32,369 nt of DNA from Bog-756 sp038210245 (lineage in GTDB: Bacteria; Actinomycetota; Acidimicrobiia; Acidimicrobiales; RAAP-2). Of the stretch, positions 23,340 through 29,694 are shown piece by piece; position 1 is the first letter of the stretch, and each line of letters starts with the position of its first letter. The stretch is taken from NCBI GenBank assembly GCA_038210245.1, contig JBBQWW010000033.1, positions 1 through 32,369 of the forward strand, given 5' to 3'. The notes beneath the pieces were generated by a model. The model worked only from the letters and a program-made list of their open reading frames with translations, was not told the DNA's origin and did no database searches. The position numbers were made by a program, and so were the translations under genes.

Positions 23340-25172
23340 CTAGTCGAGGATCAGGTCAGCGCTCACCGACTTGTCATCAGTCCACTCCGGCTGCTGGGAT
23401 TTATCGAGCAAAAACGGGCCCAGAACGAGATGGTCCATCTCCGTCCGCATGAAACACCGATAGGCGTCTTCAGGCGTACAGACGATTGGTTCACCCCGAA
23501 CATTAAACGAGGTGTTGATGATCACCGGGCAACCGGTGATCGCGTCGAAGGCGCTAATGATGGCGTGGAATTCAGGACTCTGCTCCCGATTCACGGTTTG
23601 GATTCGAGCCGAATAATCGACATGGGTTATAGCGGGAAGATCGGAACGAACCTCGTTGACCCAGTCGCGGATGTCGTCCGGGTGATCAGTCGCAACGCCA
23701 CATCGGTGGTTCTGCCTCAGTGACGCAACCAACATCATGTACGGCGATTCGACGTCGATGTCGAAGAACTCTGCAGCCCGCTCAGCCAGTACGGCTGGAG
23801 CAAATGGCCGGAACGACTCACGGTATTTGATCTTAAGGTTCATCGTGGACTGCATGGCTCCCGACCTGGCGTCACCGATGATCGATCGATGTCCAAGGGC
23901 CCGTGGTCCGAACTCCATTCGACCGACGAACAGTCCAACCACTCTTTGTTCCGCCACAAGCGCTGCAATACCGTTGGCCCAAAGCTGCACGTCTTTGGCG
24001 GCCGTGTAGGGATAGCCGTGCGATCGGAGGTACTGCTCAATTTCCTCGTCAGAAAAGCCTGGTCCAATATAGGTACCAGCCATGGCGTCATGGACCCCGT
24101 CCGCGCTTCTGGGATGACCGTAGATCTCATACCACCCTGCTAGTGCAGCACCAACGGCCCCTCCTGCATCCCCCGCTGCGGGCTGAATCCACAGACGTTC
24201 GAACGGACCGTCCCGAAGGAGACGTCCGTTGGCCACGCAGTTCAGGGCCACGCCACCAGCCAGACAGGCATTCCGCTCACCAGTAATTTCTGCCGCGTGT
24301 GCGGCCATGCGGAGCACAATGTCCTCGGTGACAACCTGGATCGAGCGAGCAAGATCAAGCTCTCTCTGCGTGAGTTCAGACTCGGGTACTCGGGGTGGTC
24401 CACCGAACAGTTCGTCGAATCGGTGGTTCGTCATAGTCAGGCCACCCAGAAAGTCGAAGTAGCGCATGTTGAGCGTGAACGATCCGTCTGGACGAAGTTT
24501 GATCAGCTCATCGCGGATCTGCGACTCATAGCGCGGCTCCCCGTAGGGTGCCAGACCCATGAGCTTGTACTCGCCCGAATTGACTCGAAATCCACAGAAG
24601 TACGTGAAGGCGGAGTAGAGCAACCCCAGCGAATTCGGAAACAGCAACTGCTCCTTCAGCTCAATCGTGTTTTTGCGACCGACCCCGATACTCGCGGTGG
24701 CCCACTCTCCGACACCGTCAAACGTCAGGATGGCCGCTGACTCAAAGGGTGAGGCAAAAAACGCACTGGCAGCGTGGCTCTCGTGGTGCTCCATGAAGTA
24801 CATCTTCCCGGGCCGCGTGTAGCCGAGTTCCCGAATTTCCTTTTCGATCAGATAAGGAATCCACAGCTTCTGTCTGAGCCAGACGGGCATTGCTTGATGA
24901 AATGTACGAAAGCCACGGGGGCCCACCCGAAGATACGTCCGTAGAAGTCGTGAAAAGGTAGTCAGAGGCTTGTCGTAGAAGACGACTGCGTCGATGTCCT
25001 TCTCCCCGACTTGCCCAGCATGGAGGCAGTAGGCCACTGCGTTCTTTGGAAAGTCCGCATCGTTCTTCTTGCGGGTGAATCGCTCCTCCTGAGCGGCCGC
25101 GGTAATCACACCGTCTTGAACCAGCGCGGCAGCAGAATCGTGGTAGAAGGCGCTTATCCCTAGGATGTTCAT
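23340..25172 (-). CDS. Carbamoyltransferase (NodU/CmcH/SxtI family)
   Basis: A 610-aa O-carbamoyltransferase, which makes carbamoyl-adenylate from carbamoyl phosphate and ATP and transfers the carbamoyl group to a hydroxyl. Both domains are complete: a Kae1-like N-terminal domain with MNILGISAFYHDSAAALV, HHESHAASAF (129-138; His-rich metal site) and LTFDGVGEW (Asp152), the signature LAGGVALNCVANGRLL, and the C-terminal YrdC-like part beginning around FVGRMEFGPRALGHRSIIG and KYRESFRPFAPAVL. Length matches the family. Base composition is clearly lower in G+C than the flanks, with relaxed third positions. Its ATG overlaps the stop of the SGNH gene (25169-25172). The acceptor is unknown; given the surroundings, a surface glycan or glycolipid is likely. 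Confidence 0.95.
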   Translation of the reverse strand: MNILGISAFYHDSAAALVQDGVITAAAQEERFTRKKNDADFPKNAVAYCLHAGQVGEKDIDAVVFYDKPLTTFSRLLRTYLRVGPRGFRTFHQAMPVWLRQKLWIPYLIEKEIRELGYTRPGKMYFMEHHESHAASAFFASPFESAAILTFDGVGEWATASIGVGRKNTIELKEQLLFPNSLGLLYSAFTYFCGFRVNSGEYKLMGLAPYGEPRYESQIRDELIKLRPDGSFTLNMRYFDFLGGLTMTNHRFDELFGGPPRVPESELTQRELDLARSIQVVTEDIVLRMAAHAAEITGERNACLAGGVALNCVANGRLLRDGPFERLWIQPAAGDAGGAVGAALAGWYEIYGHPRSADGVHDAMAGTYIGPGFSDEEIEQYLRSHGYPYTAAKDVQLWANGIAALVAEQRVVGLFVGRMEFGPRALGHRSIIGDARSGAMQSTMNLKIKYRESFRPFAPAVLAERAAEFFDIDVESPYMMLVASLRQNHRCGVATDHPDDIRDWVNEVRSDLPAITHVDYSARIQTVNREQSPEFHAIISAFDAITGCPVIINTSFNVRGEPIVCTPEDAYRCFMRTEMDHLVLGPFLLDKSQQPEWTDDKSVSADLILD

Positions 25173-26872
25173 GCCTGGTGCTTGTCCAGATCAGTGGTCA
25201 GAACCGGCTTGAGATAGCCGTACATGGCCTTGGCCACGGCGAGACTTCCGAGTTCGTTAGTGTGCTCATAATCGATCATGACCGGTGCCTTGATGCCGTT
25301 GAGGGCGTCGCTCAGATCGATCACCGGCGGGCGCAGGTCCTTCCGGGCCTGCGCAGCCATGGCGAACCATGCTGGAGGAGATTCGCCTTCGAAGCCTTCT
25401 ATGTTCTTCTCCGCTACTACCGGCATCTTCGAATAGAGGAAGGGCTGCCAGAAAGTTTTCACTTGGAAGCCGTAACCCGCTGCTAGTTCTCCAATCAACT
25501 GGACGGCACGGAGGTAGATAGACACTGCGTCGTTCGCCCGCGTGATCGCCGTCGGTATCGACTGATCGGGGCTTTGGGTGTTCCCCTGCAGAGGCGTCAG
25601 CTTCTTCGAAGATGCTGGCGCGTGACTGGTGAAGAGACTGGATACATCGCTTACACCCAAGGCAATGGCGCTCCGGTTCCGGTAGGCGTCAACGATTCGA
25701 TTGACAAGAGGCTGCGTGCTCCCCGGGTGGAGATACTGGGCGATTGCCTGCGCATACTCTTGAGCCTTCAGGTGGCTGGGGATCGTGGTAGTACCTTCAG
25801 TGGACTGAATCGACAGGTCATTCACCCCGTCATAAAACACAACCACTCCGGGTCGGTAGCCGCTTGTAAGAAGCTCCTCCAGCAGCTCGACCTCCTGCCA
25901 GATGTCGTAGCCGTACTGCCCTCGATTCACCACATGAATGGGGATGTTATCGCCAGTGGCGAGTCGGGCGATGTCTGAGGGAATTGTGTAGTCGTCCCGC
26001 TGAAACGCTCCCTGAGTAGTCGAGCCACCGAGAAACAACACTTCGACGGGCTTCCGCGTCCCCAATGCCGGCGGTTCGTAGGAACGGCGGACTCCGTCCG
26101 TGACGTTCAGGTACGGACCCGAGAGGTTTCTGGGAAAGTCGAACCCCCGCAACGGCTCGAACTGCCCCACGTAAGCCTGCTGGAACGAGTCCAGTAGCAC
26201 CGATGGCCACCACGGCGCCTTGGGCACGGCAGCGACCCCGCGGTAGTAGGACGTCAACGCCGTGGGCGATTCCGGGCTGGAACTCTTCATCGCATCGATG
26301 ATGCTCCCCACTCCCAGATCGGCCAGGAGGAGCAGAATGACCGTGCCCACCACAAATGCCACTCGTCCCAGTGTCGATCGACGGCCGACAACCGGACGCG
26401 GAACCTCGTAAGTGAATTGGCGCCCGTAGAGCGGCGTACGACCGTCGGCAAAACTGGGGCGCCACAATGACAGATCGTTCGGTGATGATCCGAGAGCCAA
26501 AGGGTCTCGACGGACGAGCCACAGAACTGCCGCTACCGGCGTGAAGACCAGGATCTCTACGAGACCGAGAAGCAGGTAGCTCAGTCCGCGGCCAACGATG
26601 GAGGTCACCCAGGCGATGAGACGCTCCACACCATCTGCGGTACGTACCGAAAGGGCGCACGCAATGGCCACGGATCCAGCAATGAACACAATGACAATCG
26701 CCGCGGTGTGGCGACCCAACAGCCACAAAATGCCAAAGACAACGGCACCGAACCCGATCTGTCGCATGACGATTCGTCGACGCGACACCGGGTGCTCGAT
26801 GATCAGAGGAAGTTCAGACCATGTGACGGCACCGCAAGAGACTGACTCGGCAGATCGGGGAACGGCGGTCAC
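25169..26872 (-). CDS. SxtJ-like membrane domain fused to SGNH/GDSL hydrolase-like domain
   Basis: A 567-aa protein. Residues about 20-140 contain a helical pair (37-76), a third helix (about 98-120) and the tail VFTPVAAVLWLVRRDPLA...SLW, which resembles the small SxtJ-family proteins found beside carbamoyltransferases (FTP..., DPL, S.W motifs). A further helix spans about 167-188. The rest is an extracytoplasmic SGNH-type domain: LFLGGSTTQG (Ser284), NRGQYGYDIWQE, VVFYDGVNDL (Asn351) and DYEHTNELG (Asp534, His537), so the catalytic residues appear intact. Such domains act as esterases or acyltransferases on glycans. GTG 26872 lacks a clear ribosome site and follows the small gene by 15 bases, consistent with coupling. 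Lower G+C than neighbours. Confidence 0.85.
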   Translation of the reverse strand: MTAVPRSAESVSCGAVTWSELPLIIEHPVSRRRIVMRQIGFGAVVFGILWLLGRHTAAIVIVFIAGSVAIACALSVRTADGVERLIAWVTSIVGRGLSYLLLGLVEILVFTPVAAVLWLVRRDPLALGSSPNDLSLWRPSFADGRTPLYGRQFTYEVPRPVVGRRSTLGRVAFVVGTVILLLLADLGVGSIIDAMKSSSPESPTALTSYYRGVAAVPKAPWWPSVLLDSFQQAYVGQFEPLRGFDFPRNLSGPYLNVTDGVRRSYEPPALGTRKPVEVLFLGGSTTQGAFQRDDYTIPSDIARLATGDNIPIHVVNRGQYGYDIWQEVELLEELLTSGYRPGVVVFYDGVNDLSIQSTEGTTTIPSHLKAQEYAQAIAQYLHPGSTQPLVNRIVDAYRNRSAIALGVSDVSSLFTSHAPASSKKLTPLQGNTQSPDQSIPTAITRANDAVSIYLRAVQLIGELAAGYGFQVKTFWQPFLYSKMPVVAEKNIEGFEGESPPAWFAMAAQARKDLRPPVIDLSDALNGIKAPVMIDYEHTNELGSLAVAKAMYGYLKPVLTTDLDKHQA

Positions 26873-26887
26873 GAATAACTCGAAGAC

Positions 26888-27061
26888 TCAGAAGAAGGAG
26901 TACAGCGTGAAGGGGGCAACCACCTGGCCGACCACGACAAGAAGAGTCGCCAGACCAAGCACGAAGATAAGGGGGATGATCCACCAGGCCCGATTGACGA
27001 CCACATACGCGCCGATCTCAACGGGAAACCTTGCAAGGTAACGCACCCGACCCCCAATCAT
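26888..27061 (-). CDS. 57-aa membrane protein, SxtK/DUF5989-like
   Basis: ATG 27061 to TGA 26888 encodes a 57-residue protein with an amphipathic, basic start (MIGGRVRYLARFPVEIGAYV), then NRAWWIIPLIFVLGLATLLVVVG as a single membrane helix, and a C-terminus QVVAPFTLYSFF. The pattern 'L.F...R..WW.IP...L.L...L.V......APF.Y..F' is that of the very short proteins (DUF5989, SxtK-like) that accompany NodU-type carbamoyltransferases. AGGA stands eight bases before the ATG. A GTG six codons in is an alternative start. It is the first gene of the three-gene cassette. The longer overlapping frame (26869-27057) is Ser/Pro/Trp-rich and is a shadow. Function unknown; possibly a subunit or anchor for the carbamoylation machinery. 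Confidence 0.8.
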   Translation of the reverse strand: MIGGRVRYLARFPVEIGAYVVVNRAWWIIPLIFVLGLATLLVVVGQVVAPFTLYSFF

Positions 27062-27323
27062 AGGTCAAATCCTAGCGTCTGTATCGAAATCAAGCCAGTG
27101 GGTCAGGGGACAGAGAATCTCCCAAGTACGCCATTAGGCAGCTCAGAAGCACTGGACGTAGATGCCCGTGGATTGACGCAGCACTACCTGTCAGGCCCTG
27201 GAGTGGTTGCCCACCGACGGAAGGACGTTCAGATGACCAGCGGCCACCGCCACGGAGAGTGGATTCAGCCAGCGCCCGGGACCGGAGCGGCTACTGTCAC
27301 TTCATGTCTCGGGGGGTTGAGTC

Positions 27324-28298
27324 ATGAGCAGTGAACAGTTGTGGGTGGTCAGCCCCAGCTACACCGACGTCCCCGCCTTCACCGTGCTTCGGCGTCGCGT
27401 CCTCGAGGTAGTGCGCGACGCACCGACGCTCGAGGCCCTACCCGTGCGGTTCGTGCTGGTCGATGACACCGCCGGTAACGACGTCGAGATGGACAGTGTG
27501 CGGGACATGGCGGATGTCACCGTCGTCACTCCTCCCTTCAATCTCGGCCACCAGCGGGCACTGGTCTTCGGACTCCGGCTGATCGCTCCCCAGCTGCACG
27601 ATGCCGACCTCATCGTGACCATGGACGCCGACGGCGAAGACCAGCCCGAGGACCTCCCGCGCCTGCTGGCCCCGCTACTGGAGAGCCCGGATCGACACAA
27701 CCTGCTCTGCGTGGCCCGCCGCACCGAGCGGCAGGAGTCGTTCAAGTTCCAGTTCCTCTACTTCTTCTTCCGGATCATGTTCCACACCCTCACCGGGGTG
27801 ACTGTACGCAGTGGCAATTTCGCCGCCTACCGGGGTTGGCTGGCCTCGCGGATGCTGCTGCATCCCAACTTCGACATCTGCTACTCCTCCACCCTGGTCA
27901 GTCTGGACATGCCGGTGACACCCGTCCCGTGCGCCCGGGGACGTCGGTACGCCGGGCAGTCGCGAATGAACCTGCTCCGTCTGTTCATGCACGGCATCCG
28001 CATGCTGGTTCCGTTCACTGACCGGATCGCCGTGCGGGCTCTGTCCGCCTTCGCCGGCATGTTCGGGGTGGGGGTGATACTGGCCCTGGTTGCCATCGCC
28101 ATCCGTGTGTTCACCTCGGTCGCCATCCCGGGATGGGCCACCTTCACCCTGCTCGGGATTCTGATCCTCTCGTTCGTCTCCCTGGGCAATTTCTTGGTGC
28201 TGTTCGCCGTGTTCTCGCACTCCCAGGGCATCTCGCTGGCCGGGTTGGAAGAGATGGTGGACCGGAATCCGAAGACCGCCCAGGTCCGGACGGACTGA
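27324..28298 (+). CDS. Family 2 glycosyltransferase with C-terminal membrane helices
   Basis: A 324-aa GT2 enzyme of the polyprenyl-phosphate-sugar synthase type (DPM1/GtrB-like). The N-terminal GT-A domain has VSPSYTD, FVLVDDTAG (43-51), FNLGHQRALVFGL (72-84) and the metal motif TMDADGEDQPED (99-110). Two C-terminal helices follow (about 225-255 and 260-290). Such enzymes load a sugar onto a polyprenyl phosphate for use outside by GT-C or YfhO proteins, with GtrA helping transport, all of which occur in this window. The sugar is unknown. ATG 27324 has a perfect G-run seven bases upstream. G+C is high again, so it lies outside the low-G+C cassette; it is divergent from the 57-aa gene across 262 bases. 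Confidence 0.92.
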   Translation: MSSEQLWVVSPSYTDVPAFTVLRRRVLEVVRDAPTLEALPVRFVLVDDTAGNDVEMDSVRDMADVTVVTPPFNLGHQRALVFGLRLIAPQLHDADLIVTMDADGEDQPEDLPRLLAPLLESPDRHNLLCVARRTERQESFKFQFLYFFFRIMFHTLTGVTVRSGNFAAYRGWLASRMLLHPNFDICYSSTLVSLDMPVTPVPCARGRRYAGQSRMNLLRLFMHGIRMLVPFTDRIAVRALSAFAGMFGVGVILALVAIAIRVFTSVAIPGWATFTLLGILILSFVSLGNFLVLFAVFSHSQGISLAGLEEMVDRNPKTAQVRTD

Positions 28299-28330
28299 CC
28301 GAGCCGACTGCCGGGGGACTCGCCGGGCTC

Positions 28331-28345
28331 CGGGCACTTAGCCCG
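28331..28345 (+). terminator. Possible terminator hairpin between convergent genes
   Basis: CGGGC, a five-base loop and GCCCG, followed by TTCGTTC, 33 bases after the GT2 stop. Stem of five G-C pairs without a true T-run; weak support. Confidence 0.25.
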
Positions 28346-28394
28346 TTCGTTCAGGCTTTCTCCGGTTGGGCCCGACTGTTCCGGCTGCGCCCGT

Positions 28395-29693
28395 TCAGAC
28401 CCTGTCGTCGGGACGCGCTCCGGGGTTGGGTGGCAGCCCGGACACCAGCTCCTCCACCGGGCCCGAGGGCGTCAAGGACACCTCGTTAGCTATGCCCGCG
28501 GACTTGGCCTTGACCGCGGCTGCCTCATCTAGCCGGACCTTCCTCCGCCCTTCCAGCTTGTGGCTCCAACGCATCAGTGGCCGCTCGAGGAGGAACCACG
28601 ACAGGATGGTCAGTGCCAGAGTGACACTGAGGGCCACCACCACCCGCACCCAGTAGGGCCAGTGGGTGTCGTAGTAGCGCACGGCGAAGAACACGGGGAG
28701 GTGCCAGAGGTAGAAGGAGTACGACACCACGCCCAGGGCCACCAGCGGCTTCAGCTCCAGAAAGTGGCGCCCGGCCCACTTGCCGTCCAGGATCACCAGC
28801 AGTAGGACGGCGCAGGCGGCATCGATGGCCAGAAAGCCACCCCAATACACGAACTTGCCGTACTGGGTGGCGAAGGGCAGACAGGCCAGAAGGAAGGCGG
28901 CCGCCGCCCAACCGGCCACCTTAAGGCCGCGCGTGGGCTCGCGGCGTCGCATCCAGATGTGGCCCAGCAGTGCCCCCCAGAGGATGGAGTCCGCCCGGGT
29001 ATCGGTGCGGTAGAAGATCGACCACCACCGGTGGGTGTCCTGGTAGAGGACGAACCGGTGGACGGCGATGATGCCGATCAACGAGAGCAGCACGATCACG
29101 ACAGTGCGCAGCTTGACCCGGATGGTCAGCAGCACGATGGTGATCCAGGGCCATAGGAAGTAGAACTGCTCCTCGAACGAGAGCGACCACAGGTGCTGGA
29201 AGCCCGAGGCCAGCTTGGGGGCGAAGGGGCTGGCCGCCGAGGCCGTGTAGTAGTTGGCGTAGTAGAAGGACACCGAGAAGATGGACGGGACTTCGGTGTG
29301 CTCCCACTGGTGGGTGGCGTAGGCGAAGAGGGCGTTGGCCGCCACCACGACGTAGAGGATGGGCAGCAGGCGGAGCACCCGGCGTCGGTAGAAGGCGCCG
29401 ATGCCGATACCGCCCCAGCGGGCTTGCTCCCGGAGGAGCAGCGCCGTGATGAGGAAACCAGACAGGACGAAGAACGAGTCGAGCGAGACGGTGGCGCCGG
29501 GAATGACCAGCAGGGTGGGGATGGGCAGGATCACGTCCATGTGAGCCACGACCACGATCAGGACGGCGATGCCCCGGAGGCCGTCGAAGCCCGGGATCTG
29601 CCCGAAGCTGCGTGGTGGCAGCAGGCCCTCCGCAGGCACGGGAGGGTCAGAGGGGACCGGCGACGTCGACACCTCGGTCATGGTCCCACCCAT
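28395..29693 (-). CDS. Acyltransferase-3 (OafA/YrhL) family membrane protein
   Basis: A 432-aa O-acyltransferase: IPGFDGLRGIAVLIVVVAHMD with His51 in helix 1, LDSFFVLSGFLITALLL, YRRRVLRLLPILYV, HLWSLSFEEQFYFLWPW, YRTDTRADSILWGALLG, VSYSFYLWHLPVFFAV and SWFLLERPLMRW. About ten helices and a basic cytoplasmic tail, with no SGNH domain. The HLWSLSFEEQFYF and TRADSILWG motifs group it with the partial gene at the left edge rather than with the pair at 16188/17826. Its first ATG (29693) is one base after the stop of the YfhO gene, with TAGGG upstream, so the two are coupled. A second in-frame ATG at 29681 is possible. It presumably acylates an envelope glycan, perhaps the product of the adjacent YfhO protein. 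Confidence 0.92.
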   Translation of the reverse strand: MGGTMTEVSTSPVPSDPPVPAEGLLPPRSFGQIPGFDGLRGIAVLIVVVAHMDVILPIPTLLVIPGATVSLDSFFVLSGFLITALLLREQARWGGIGIGAFYRRRVLRLLPILYVVVAANALFAYATHQWEHTEVPSIFSVSFYYANYYTASAASPFAPKLASGFQHLWSLSFEEQFYFLWPWITIVLLTIRVKLRTVVIVLLSLIGIIAVHRFVLYQDTHRWWSIFYRTDTRADSILWGALLGHIWMRRREPTRGLKVAGWAAAAFLLACLPFATQYGKFVYWGGFLAIDAACAVLLLVILDGKWAGRHFLELKPLVALGVVSYSFYLWHLPVFFAVRYYDTHWPYWVRVVVALSVTLALTILSWFLLERPLMRWSHKLEGRRKVRLDEAAAVKAKSAGIANEVSLTPSGPVEELVSGLPPNPGARPDDRV

Positions 29694-29694
29694 G

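Noticed and set aside
26869..27057. 62-aa minus-strand open frame
   Set aside because: Ser/Pro/Trp-rich with no conserved pattern; the overlapping 57-aa frame at 26888-27061 has the membrane-protein signature.
23340..27061. Part of a saxitoxin-like toxin cluster
   Set aside because: Only the carbamoyltransferase block is present; no polyketide-type SxtA, amidinotransferase or other core toxin gene occurs in the window, and the surroundings are envelope glycan genes.
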